Part shown: piece after piece, positions 1 through 9,975 of the stretch
How the letters are laid out: each line of letters starts with the position of its first letter
How positions within the stretch are numbered: the stretch's first letter is position 1
Assembly: GCA_011316305.1 (NCBI GenBank)
Contig: SAUG01000069.1
Coordinates: forward strand, 434,001 to 498,000
DNA length: 64,000 bases
DNA from: Rusavskia elegans
Taxonomy: Eukaryota; Ascomycota; Lecanoromycetes; Teloschistales; Teloschistaceae
Direction of reading: 5' to 3'
Notes under the pieces: model-generated
The model's database searches: none
Told to the model about the DNA's origin: nothing
What the model saw: only the letters and a program-made list of their open reading frames with translations
Position numbers and translations under genes: made by a program

Positions 1-85
1 CCTTCTAATCTCGCCATGCAGGGCGACGAGGCTGCTTATTATTGCTTCATCTCAAGATATTCCTTCATATTTTAATCATTTTCCA

Positions 86-1748
86 ATGGCCCTCGATGCG
101 ATGTTGTCAAGAAATCGTCGCGCTGAACAATATGAGCTTCTCCCAAGGACGTCGGAGGACTCTAGCTCTTCCACCAACAGCTCACCACCAAAGCTATCTC
201 CCAATAGCTCAAAGCTCCCCATATGGTCGATACGGCACTTTGCTCGCCTACTTCTCCGGAATACTCGCTCAATCTACACCAGGATCTATCGTCAACGAGG
301 CTCGCGTGGAAGATTACTGCGTAGCTCCTGTTGGATCTCTGTTGCTTTAGTGTCATTCACCGCCTTGTTGATCGTATTTACAGCCATGTTCCGGCCTTCA
401 TATTCCCGCTTACCCGACCATTACCGTGCTCTACAAAGGAGATGTAAAGAATCGAATGAGCCAGGCCGTGGAAACCTCAATAATGAAAAGGTCTTCATCG
501 CCGCAAGTCTATATGATCCAGAGGGTACACTCGTGGGTGGGCACTGGGGCCGCGCAGTCCTGGAGCTGGTAGAGCTGCTTGGCCCGCAGAACGTTCATCT
601 TAGCGTGTACGAGGACGATGCGAGCCCGCACGCGAAAGCTGCGCTTGACAGCATGAAAACGAAGGTTCAAAGTCAGTGACTTTGGACCTACATGTGGCAA
701 GGAGCTTGGCTCACAATATTCTCCCCTAGGCAAATCCTCCCTCGTATCAGAGTATCTTCCTCTCGAAGGGATTCCACGGGTGACGACTCCATCTGGCGAG
801 AGCAAAATGAAGCGGATTGCATTCCTTGCTGAGGTCCGAAACCGCGCGTTGCGTCCCTTGCAAACGAAAGAAGCGGTCCAGTTCGACAAGCTACTTTATA
901 TTAACGACGTCATGTTTGATCCAGTCGACGCGGCTAATTTACTCTTCTCTACGAACTACCAACCATCTGGCCGTACTCAATATCAAGCTGCATGCGCGAC
1001 AGATTTCATAAATGCCTTCAAATTCTACGATAGATTTGCCTTGAGAGATTTTGAAGGATACACCTCAGGCATACCTTTCTACCCATGGTTTACAAATGCA
1101 GGTCACGGAACAAGCAGGAGCGATGTACTGGCACAGAAAGACGCCGTCCGGGTACGCGCTTGTTGGGGCGGCATGGTAGCATTTGAAGCAAAGTGGTTCC
1201 AGACTTCCTCTCAAGAAGGTGGAGGGAATGCTTCTCTCAGCGAAAGCGACGGTACTGGCGTCAACGTCTCACCTCTCCGCTTTCGACATGAACCAGACCC
1301 TTTCTGGGAGGCCTCGGAGTGTTGTCTAGTCCATGCCGACCTGACTTATCTATCTCACGGCAGCGACAGTATCAACTCTTCGGGTATCTTCATGAATCCT
1401 TATGTACGTGTTGCTTACGACCAATCCACTCTCTGCTGGCTGCCCTACACTCGTCGAGTAGAGCGTCTCTATTCGTGGGTCCATACCATTCTCAATCACC
1501 TCGTAGGAATGCCCCAGTATAATCCCCGAAGGCTGGAAAGTCCCGGCGAAAAGGTAATAGAGCAGGTATGGCATTACGATGAATTAGCCAGTCAATCCAA
1601 TGGCCGTCCGAAAGGTTCCTACCAAAGAGTAAAGCGTACTGCCGGGCCGGGTAGATTTTGCGGTATCCGAAGGCTCATGGTCATGAAACCAAATCCTCCA
1701 AAGGGTCAGAAAAATTGGGAGAACGTTCCCCTTCCACCAGAACCTTGA
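86..1748 (+). CDS. GT69 alpha-mannosyltransferase (CAP59/CMT1-like)
   Basis: Predicted type II Golgi glycosyltransferase of the CAP59_mtransfer/GT69 family, which adds mannose in fungal glycan or capsule synthesis. There are two exons, 86-671 and 730-1748. A 58-nt intron (GTCAGT...CCCCTAG) joins them in frame, giving 534 residues. A Ser-rich cytosolic tail is followed by one hydrophobic anchor at about residues 83-102 and then the catalytic region. Family landmarks seen are FIAASLYDPEGTL, LAEVRNRALRPL, the INDVMFDP acidic motif, and the RACWGGMVAF segment near the C-terminus. The start ATG at 86 is the first in frame, and length and domain order fit the family. Family assignment is firm, but the exact acceptor substrate cannot be read from sequence. 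Confidence 0.88.
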
Positions 1749-3078
1749 GCAGCTAGACCTTTGGCGGCTTTGATAAGCCTTCGACGCCTAGAGTCTGTAT
1801 TTCCGGGAGTTGGATATCCTATGCCCGAGTACGATCTGTGCAGGCTTTCAGTAATCCTGCAAGCTCCACCAAGACTAGGGCGAAATCTACTAATGTATTG
1901 GCCAGAATCTAGGTCCAAACTACTCTTTAGGTTACCTATGGACAGTTGATTTCACAGATGTAGACGGATGTACATCTCTGTTCTTGTTATTTTCAATCTA
2001 TTCGTTCCAAAGTTGTTGGACTACGGATCACAAGGCGAAATGATATGAAGGGCATTTCTAGGCCTGCAAAGAGCAGAAAGTAAGATACTACAACCAGACG
2101 AGTCAGCAAGCCGCTCCATGGTGCTGCTGGTTCTGTCATGTTGCATGATGAAAACTACTGACAGGCGACTTGGTGTGGTTCAGCAAGGATCTCGTTAGCT
2201 TGCTTACAACTCACCTGTTATGTTATCACCACGGAAGGATGAAAGCATGCCACATTCTCAAAGACGGAAGATCAAAGCTGTCAGCCTCACCAAAAGTGTT
2301 GGTTCTAATTGGAAGCCTACTTGTGGTGGCTGCATTACTGCAGACAGTCGAGCAGTAGACGATCCAATAGACCGATCGACCGGACATCCACATCGAAGTA
2401 CCGTCGTGCCAGGTTCTGATTGGAAAAAGCAAACACTAACAAGAACAATGTTCGCTTGAGACCACGCAAGGTTTCCTAAAAAAAAGTCGTCGAGAACGCC
2501 AAATAACCGGACCAGACATGATCGTGCTACCACACAAGACAAAGTTCACCGGGGGCGAAAACTTACAGCCAGTAGACATCACCAAGCACAGCATGTGCAT
2601 AGATGAACGGGTTGTTCCAGCCTCGCAGCCTTGTACTTTTCGGTAAGAGTTTCTTTTCCCTACGATGATAACTTTACAGTAGGACCTTTGAAAACACCTA
2701 GAGTCTAGAGGACAAATGTGCGTGCTGGGTACAAGACACGATAGCCCATGTCGAAGATAGGCGCAATATTCTGTGTCACATGGATTTGCTAACACGCAAA
2801 CAATCCTTGATGCCGCTTGAAGAATTCAAAGAATATACTACAGAGATACCATTCCAGGGCATAGGATCCATCCGGTGAGTGGGACTACTGCTCGTTTCCC
2901 ACTTTTGACAATGTGCGTCGTTGGCTTTCAGGCACCCACATTGCATGAGGCTGATAAGTCGAGCTTCGAAAAAAGGATGATTAATAAAACTACAACGTAC
3001 AGTATACCATGGCACCGCAAATGGTATCTCCTGGAACCTATTTCCAGTGGTTCTTCATTCGCAACCATTCGCATCGAA
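1749..3078. other. Intergenic stretch, no clear gene
   Basis: About 1.3 kb between the GT69 gene and the membrane-protein gene. Only short open frames without recognisable motifs are present on either strand. It may hold 5' untranslated exons or promoter of the downstream gene; I see no repeat or RNA gene. Confidence 0.5.
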
Positions 3079-4499
3079 ATGTTCTGCCTGCAAACCAAAC
3101 TCTTCCGCATACTCTCTGTCATTGTATCGCTATGTCTCATATCTCCTACCCGGGCCTTATTGCGTACCATAGGTCCAGTAGGAGACCCTCATTTCAAGAG
3201 GGCTGTGGCCGCCTGTGATGGTGCCAACCCCAAGAAATTCGAATTTGGCGTGTGTTCTCCTTTTGTCGACTGCATCTATGACAATGTGACCGAAGCTTTC
3301 AAAGCCAGTCTGAGCAGTGGTACGAACATTGCCTCGCTCTTGCATACCATTCTTGTCCTAATAGGTGAGCTGGGTTTCCCATAGATATAGGCTGGACTAG
3401 TGCGTCAGGACCTTTCAGTCAATTTACTTATACCCAAATTTCAAAAATTATTGGAAGCAATCATGTCCCTTGGCTCTTATCTGTCTGACTAGTCTGATTG
3501 CAAGGTTACCCACCCATGGAGCTCGTCGAACTGGCTTTCTTATCACCCCATCGAGCAATCGCAGCGTGCTGCTTTGGCATCGGCCTCCATAGTGGTCTTT
3601 TCCGACAATTGAGGCCGATGCGCTTACTACCTTCACATTCACAAGTTGTGGAATTAAGAGTACGAGAATGGACGGTCTTTTTGCCGTCCATTGGCCGCAG
3701 TCGATGGCAGCACCGTTTGGCGAAGCTAACGGTGGATTTCATCATCGTCGCATTACTCGGTATCATGCTGTGGAGAAACGTGGTGGTGGCCAGCTTCACG
3801 ATAGTGCCTTGGCGGTGCGAGTATACCTATATGCTACTTGCTTGGTGAGTGTTTATGAAGCTACTTCTTACAATGCTCGTTAATTCGATTCCGACAGATT
3901 ACTTGGCTGATATCCGACTTCCCAGGCCATTGGCTTGCATAACCTGGCTTCTGTTTGCCGTTGTCCTACTTCTTATCATGAAAGAAGACATCGACATCTA
4001 CAATCCAGCCGATCTCGACATGAGATACAGTATCATAGGGCTCATGTCACTACCCTACACAGTCCGTTTTCCCGAAGGAGAAGCAGAATCTCAAGCCCCG
4101 CAATACCCAAATCAAACAGAGAAAGTCAGGGAGAGAACGGCATCATCATACCCTGAAACCACATCTTCCTCTTCTGGAAATAGCACGCGGTCATACCCCC
4201 TCGTGGCCCGAGAAGACTCCGAATCATCAGCATTTTCGACAACCGAGCGCAGCGACACCATCTGCGTCCCTCGAGGCAGCAACTACGTCACGATCCGCAT
4301 CACCATGCCCTCGAGCTTCGGCTGGCGGAGTTGGCGCTGGTATGAGGCCGTAATCGAAACGATAGCCGTAGGGGTTTATCTGTATGCTACGTTCGTATTG
4401 ACGATTCTAATGTTCTTGAATGCCGATAACGCAATGGTTTATGCGACTGTTATGGCGCTTTGTTTGAGTATGGTGAGGATTCTGACGGCATTGTTTTAG
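3079..4499 (+). CDS. Multi-pass membrane protein of unknown function
   Basis: Three exons (3079-3364, 3505-3844, 3926-4499) give 399 residues. Introns are 140 nt (GTGAGC...TTGCAAG) and 81 nt (GTGAGT...TTCCCAG); both splices preserve frame and join conserved-looking segments. The start at 3079 is chosen because residues 1-26 form a good signal peptide (MFCLQTKLFRILSVIVSLCL) and upstream codons look non-coding. A Cys-containing lumenal segment follows (CDGANPKKFEFG, CSPFVDCIYD). Several hydrophobic spans follow: ASLLHTILVLIG, then VDFIIVALLGIML, CITWLLFAVVLLLIM and two near the C-terminus. A Ser/Thr-rich loop lies between the last membrane groups. I recognise this as a type of integral membrane protein found in filamentous ascomycetes but know no assigned function. 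Confidence 0.72.
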
Positions 4500-5023
4500 G
4501 GCGCTGGGTCAAAAAGGGGTTGTTGGTTGGGTCAGATGGTATGGCACAGGGTGCTTGAAATGATAGTGCCGGAAAGGGGCTTTTTTTTTGGATCATTTGA
4601 TCTTTCAACATTATTGTGTTGGGATTGATGAGTTCGATCACCTATTGAATTGACTTCTATCTCGTTATGCAGAGAATTCTATCCGGCCAGTTGAATACCA
4701 GTAGAGCAACGTACTTGCTTCACGGATTCCTGCCTGATTTGCGTCCGAATGAGATTATTGGTAGAGCCCAAGAGAAGAGTACCAGTGTGCTCAGCGTATA
4801 GTATCTATATATCCTACCAGAATCATCTCCGGTCAGTACGCAGCAACGAGAAGGAACCAGTTTCCCCTGAAAACCTTGGCCTTGAAAAGGAACGAGCTGT
4901 CACATCACGTGATGACCTGCTTTCCCCACATGACGAAGTCGCGTGGGGGGCCCCCGCACACTCGAGTTCCAACACTCATCAAGAGCAAGATCGATTTACT
5001 CAGTCGATCCACAAACCTCAAAC
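4500..5023. other. Intergenic region with promoter of the small Gly-rich gene
   Basis: 524 bp between two same-strand genes. It contains the terminator side of the membrane-protein gene and, close to the next ATG, a palindromic CACGTG element (listed separately). No open frame here is convincing. Confidence 0.5.
4904..4913. promoter_or_regulatory. Palindromic ATCACGTGAT (CACGTG E-box)
   Basis: A perfect 10-bp palindrome centred on CACGTG lies 110 bp upstream of the ATG at 5024. CACGTG is the core bound by bHLH factors of the Cbf1/USF type in fungi. A CCCCT stress-element core lies at about 4864-4868. Presence is seen directly; function is inference. Confidence 0.4.
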
Positions 5024-5671
5024 ATGGCCGACAACGAAAAGGAAGAACTTCGACCCACCACCGCTGCGGACACGGAAGCCGCAGCGGCCGGCTCAGAGGG
5101 ACAATCGCAGGAACAAGAGATTGGGAAACCACCCAAAGAACCAGGTATGTATACGAGCTTCATATCGAGTCCTGCTTTCCTCTCCACCACCATCCCTAAG
5201 ACTATTGAACTACTCACTCACTCTTACCCATCACCTCCCGAAGCGAAGATTCTACAGCTATCTATCCAACTCGCTAACACAAAACCCACCTCCCAGGCTC
5301 CGCCTTCCTAGGCAGCTACGGCAACTCCGTCGGCGGCAAAGGTACACCTCCCCCTTCTCCTCCGTCCCTCCCTCCACCAGCTCCTCTACCCAACTAACCA
5401 CAACACAGTCTCCTCGACCCTCTCCCCCGTCGGCAAACCCCTCGGCAAAGGTCTCGAAACCGTCGCCTCACCCGTCGGCGGCCTCGTCGAGCCCCTCGTC
5501 GGCGGCCTCATGAAAAGCGGTAAAGGCTTCGGCGATACCGTGGGCGTGGGCGCTGGAAACCAGGATCATAAGAAGTTTGAGGAGGCGGAAAGGGAGAGGG
5601 CGCCTGTGGGGGGGAAGGAGCAGACGGGGGGGAATCCGTTGGGTTTGAGTGAGCCGGGTGGGGGGTATTAG
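5024..5671 (+). CDS. Small Gly-rich protein of unknown function
   Basis: Three exons (5024-5144, 5297-5341, 5409-5671) give 142 residues; the middle exon is only 45 nt. Splices are GTATGT...CCCAG and GTACAC...ACACAG, and all junctions keep frame. The N-terminus is acidic and Ala/Gln/Glu-rich. The middle has repeated Pro-Val-Gly-Gly/Lys patterns (SPVGKPLGKGLETV, SPVGGLVEPLVGG). The C-terminus is charged then Gly-rich. There is no signal peptide or membrane span. Similar short PVGG-type proteins occur in ascomycetes without a known role. The second donor (GTACAC) is not a strong consensus, so the first two junctions deserve cDNA support. The stop codon sits inside a run of G-tracts. Confidence 0.68.
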
Positions 5672-6052
5672 ATTTTTGGGGGGAGAAGGGAAGGTATTGA
5701 TGTTTTGGGGGGGGGGGTCATGTGTGGTGGGAATGATGTGGTTGGTTGGGAGAGGAAGATGAAGGGATGCGTTCTTTTACTTTGGGATATATGGGCAGAA
5801 AGTTTCCAGCTTGACGGATTTTTGATGTATACAATTACAATTGTGCTCCGTGGATTACAGTCGATCCGTATACTCGAGCTGGATCACTTTGTTAATCCGG
5901 GGCGAGTCTCCTGCTGTATATACTCCTCAAGCCCGGTATACAACGATATCAAGCTCATTTGTACAGAGAACCGAAACGTCTTCCCCCATCATCTTTTATA
6001 CAAGGAACCGAAAATCTTCTTCCCGTCTCCTTCCAAGCTAACCACACCCCTT
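5672..6052. other. Convergent 3' region with G-tracts
   Basis: 381 bp between the Gly-rich gene (+) and RRF1 (-). The left part carries G6, G3 and G11 tracts (the 11-G run at 5707-5717) that continue those at the end of the upstream CDS. No gene is seen. Confidence 0.5.
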
Positions 6053-7087
6053 CTATCCCTCACCCAAAGCCTTTCTCTTCTCCTCCACAACCGTTTTCAC
6101 CCTGCCAACCCCCCTCTCATTCACCTTATCCAATTCCTTAACCGCCGTCCTTGCCGAATCCGACCTTATCTTATTACTCAACTCCAACTGCCGTATTCTC
6201 TTTTTCTGAACCCCTCTTGCCTCCCTCAACGCAAACAAAGCCGACTCCCCCTTCGTAGAAACAAGATTGAGGGCGGCGTTGCGAGACTCCCCCGTTGTAG
6301 GCGGAATCGGTATATGGATTTCGAGCGCTTGTTGAGAGGAGCTTGCTGATGGGGCGGATGGAGAGAGTGGGGTGAGAGATAAGGATGGGGAGGAGAGCGC
6401 TGCTGTTATGGGTTTGATATGCTATGTTGAGCAAGATCAGCAATAGCCTCGAACAAAGCCAGCTCCCACGAAACCAATATACTTGCTTACCTCCTTCTCT
6501 CCCACCATCAAAACCAACGTCCTCCCCCTCGGCACAACCTGACACAGATCCCTTACCCTCACCACCTCTTTCGGCCCTCCTCCTCCCCCCCCTCCTGGTC
6601 GTTCCGGCCTCACTTCCCTCCTGGCCCCCCCAACCTTACCTACTCCCTTCCTGCCACCACCGTCCACCCCACCCACACTCTTCAGCACGACTTTCGCATC
6701 TTCCACAGCCTCCACATTCACGCCCCCGGCTTTGATATACCGGACCTCGTCCCGCAGGTTGTCTATTATCTTGGTGATTTGGGTTTCGAGCGCTGAGAAA
6801 TCGGTGGGGTCGGCGTTGTCGTTGGCTGTTTTGGAGGCATTGACAGCGACGGTGTTTTTGGAGGCGCCTTTGCCGCCTTGCTTTTTGAGGAGAAGGGGAG
6901 CGGTGGCAAAGGATTTTGTTTGTGAATGAATGGAGGATGGAGGGAGATGGCGAGGGCGGGCGTCAGCGAGGCATGTAGAGCATGGTCCTGTACAGAGGAG
7001 AATGGATGGAGGGCTGAAGCGTTGGCGAGAACGGGTGAGTTTGAGGGTGGAGAAGATCGAGGAACTGAATGGGCGGCTGGACATCAA
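6053..7087 (-). CDS. RRF1: Mitochondrial ribosome recycling factor
   Basis: Ribosome recycling factor, which with EF-G2 splits post-termination mitoribosomes. Two exons on the minus strand (7087-6491 and 6421-6053) are separated by a 69-nt intron (GTAAGC...CATAG) joining phase 0; 321 residues. The N-terminus (about 75 residues, basic, Ser-rich, hydroxylated) is a plausible mitochondrial presequence. The mature part has the RRF order: an N-terminal helix (TDFSALETQITKIIDNLRDE), a central domain with IHIPIPPTTGESR, and a C-terminal helical bundle with ARGVQKKRIRQLEL and ELDKVNERGVGRVKTVVEEK. A Gly-rich insertion (seven consecutive Gly) sits before the central beta strand and is unusual for the family. 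Start Met is one of two adjacent ATG codons. Confidence 0.88.
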
Positions 7088-7441
7088 TGGTGTTGGTGGG
7101 GAATTGGGCGAGTTGTTCGTGGAGAGGGGTACGATTTACGACGACAAAAAGCACAATTTAATTCTTCATTTAATTTTCTTCGGCTATTTGATCAAAAATT
7201 CAGATCATCCTCTCCGGTATTTTACCTATGTAGAAAATAGCATTGCGTCTGATCTACCGCGGTCCCACATCGCTAACAAAAGGGGTCTCATCAGCCAGAT
7301 ACATCCTAATCACTGCAACTCGACAATCGCAAGGACGCCCGCGTACTACCCCCAGAAGGAGAAGCAGGCTTTTGAACAGCGTAATGCGACATCGCTATAG
7401 CAGATCATTCTCATCAAGCGGAGCAATCTCTCATAGCCTAT
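7088..7441. other. Intergenic region between SSB1 and RRF1
   Basis: 354 bp between the 3' end of SSB1 and the 5' end of RRF1, both on the minus strand, so it should contain the SSB1 terminator and the RRF1 promoter. Nothing else is recognised. Confidence 0.5.
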
Positions 7442-9683
7442 CTATCGGGTCGACATCGCCCTCGTCACAAGCCTCTTCAACGCCAATTCTTTCTTCTTAA
7501 GCTCCTCGGACGGTGAATCCTCAATCTCGAGCTGAGCCATGGCATCGCTGAGTGCGGACTCGATCTTCTCCTTGGTCCCACGCTTCAGTTTGAGCGACAT
7601 CGTAGGGTCCGAGGTGATCTCTTCAACACGGGAGATGTACGATTCGAGCTGTTGCCGGGCTTCGAATCGCTTCGTGAAAGCGTCGTCGCTGTTCTTGAAT
7701 TTTTGGGCGTCTAAGTTCTTGAGTTAGCATGTCTCTCAGTCGATTGCATCGGAATTTACGCACCAGCAACCATGTTCTCGATCTCGGTCGATGACAATTT
7801 GCCAACGGAATTAGAGATGGTGATGTTGGCACTTCTTCCCGAGGTCTTCTCGGTAGCAGTAACCTTAAGGATACCATTGACGTCGACTTCGAAGACGACC
7901 TCTAGGACTGCATCACCAGCCTTCATGGGTGGGATTGGTGCCAGAGTGAATTCACCAAGTGAGGTATTGTCCTCACAGTTGACACGCTCACCCTGGAATA
8001 CGGGAAACTGTACAGTTTGTTGATTATCGGCGACGGTGGTAAATGTTCGCTATTTTGTATGCTAGTAAGCGAGATGAAAATGCAAACAAAGCTCGTGGAA
8101 CTGACCTTTTTAAGGGTCGGCACGGTTGTACCGCGAGAGACAACAGGAGCGAAGATGTTGCCCTCCATGGCGACACCTAGAGAAAGGGGGACGACGTCGA
8201 GTAAGAGGAGATCAGCGGTTTCCGCCGAGGTTGCCTTGCCAGACAAGATGCCAGCTTGCACAGCCGCACCATATGCCACAGCCTCATCAGGATTGATACT
8301 CTTCTCCAATTTCTTACCGTCGAAGAAATCACTTAGAAGCTTTTGGATCTTTGGAATACGAGTGGAGCCTCCAACAAGGACGATATCTTCAATTTTGCTC
8401 TTATCCAGAGCTGCGTCGTCTAGGACCTTCTGCACAGGAATCATGGTGCCAGCAAAGGCTTTGGCATTCAAGTCCTCGAAACGGGCGCGAGTGATGTTGG
8501 AGGTGAAATCCTCACCGTCGAAGAGGGAATCAATCTCGACCGTAGCCTGGGTGCCGCCGGAAAGCGTACGCTTAGCTCGCTCGCAAGCAGTTCGTAGACG
8601 TCGGAGTGCACGAGGGTCACCTGATAGATCCTTCTTGGTCTTCTTCTGGAATTCCTTCTTGAAGTGATCAAGCAGATTGGTGTCAAAATCCTGTCCACCG
8701 AGATGGGTGTCCCCATTGGTGGACTTGACGGTGAAAACTCCTCCTTGAATGTTGAGTACCGAGACATCGAAGGTTCCTCCTCCAAGATCGTAGATCAGAA
8801 CATTCTTCTCCTTATCGGACTTGCCCGAGCCCAGACCGTAAGCGATTGCTGCGGCTGTTGGTTCATTGATGATCCGGAGAACCTGCAGATCTGCAATGGA
8901 GCCAGCGTCCTTGGTCGCTTGACGTTGGTTGTCGTTGAAGTAAGCGGGCACGGTGACGACGGCTTTCTTGACCTTCTTCCCAAGTTTCGTCTCGGCAATA
9001 TCCTTCATCTGCGAGAATTTTTAGTCATTGGAATCCAGCGGTATATAGCTGACACAATCCTACCTTCATGAGAACCATAGACGATATCTCTTGCGGCGAG
9101 AAGGTCTTGGTTTCTCCCAAATACTGCACCTGCACCATCGGGCTGCCATCTTTGTCCGTGACTTTGAAGGGCCATGATTCAATGTCTTTCTTGACGGTAG
9201 GATCGTCGAACCTCCGTCCGATCAGACGTCTAAGGATCCGTTAGTCCTCGGAAGCGCCCTGAACGAGTATAGACTTGATTTGTACTTGATATCGAAAACT
9301 GCAAAACATCGTCAGCCCCATCCACAGCGCTCTGCGTCCATTGAACTCCCTTACTTGTGTTTGCTGGATTCATAGCCGCTTGATTCTTTGCGGATTCTCC
9401 AATTAACCTCTCATCGTCGGTGAAGGATACAAAGGAAGGAGTCGTTAAACTGCCTTGCTCGTTGGCGACTATCATGGGAATAAGCCAATTCTCCAGCTAG
9501 CCTAAAGCTTCGGGAAGGACCCATAGCGACGTACTGATTTCGACACCTGAACCCTCATAGTTGGCGACACATGAGTATGTGGTACCTGTTCAGGTCAGCC
9601 TTACTGATACACTGCGTGTGGTTGGATTCGTTCCACGAACCGAGATCGATACCAATCGCACCGTCGTAAACTTCGTCAGCCAT
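7442..9683 (-). CDS. SSB1: Ribosome-associated Hsp70 chaperone, Ssb type
   Basis: Cytosolic Hsp70 of the fungal Ssb class, which binds nascent chains at the ribosome with the RAC co-chaperones. Eight exons are read on the minus strand: 9683-9641, 9585-9535, 9468-9355, 9298-9286, 9229-9064, 9008-8106, 8049-7764 and 7710-7442. Together they encode 614 residues, the usual Ssb length. Exon 4 is a 13-nt micro-exon, and skipping it would break the frame. Hsp70 signatures seen are [13 protein letters not shown], the [13 protein letters not shown] phosphate motif and [13 protein letters not shown]. Peptide-binding domain sequence [19 protein letters not shown] follows. The C-terminus lacks the EEVD tail and ends MSTR, as expected for Ssb and unlike Ssa. 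The N-terminus [15 protein letters not shown] is Ssb-like. It is divergent from PRP16 across 292 bp. Confidence 0.95.
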
Positions 9684-9975
9684 CTTGAGAATTTGGGACA
9701 AGTCTTCTGATTCGCAGAGTGGAGTATGGAGAGTAGACGAAGTTTATCGACGAGCAGACCAAAGTCAAAATTATTGTGCTAGCGGCCGAAATTTCCAAAA
9801 TCGAGGGTTCACCGTGGGTGTGCACGAACCAAGAAGGTGCAGGCTTGGCGCCAAGGACATAATTAGCGTCGGCTAGTCGGTGACTCATGTACCGACTATC
9901 AATATGACTTCTAGAGGGGAGCAGTCTCATGTTTGTGTCGTACAATCTTTTGTACCAGAAGTGCTGGTATCCAAC
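9684..9975. promoter_or_regulatory. Bidirectional promoter region SSB1/PRP16
   Basis: 292 bp separate the divergent start codons. A GAA-AT-TTC inverted pair at 9788-9795 resembles two units of a heat-shock element, but a third unit expected for strong Hsf1 binding is not in register. Promoter function follows from gene arrangement; the element itself is weak. Confidence 0.4.

Noticed and set aside
9788..9795. Heat-shock element upstream of SSB1
   Set aside because: Only two GAA/TTC units in register; three or more are normally needed, and Ssb genes are typically not heat-induced.
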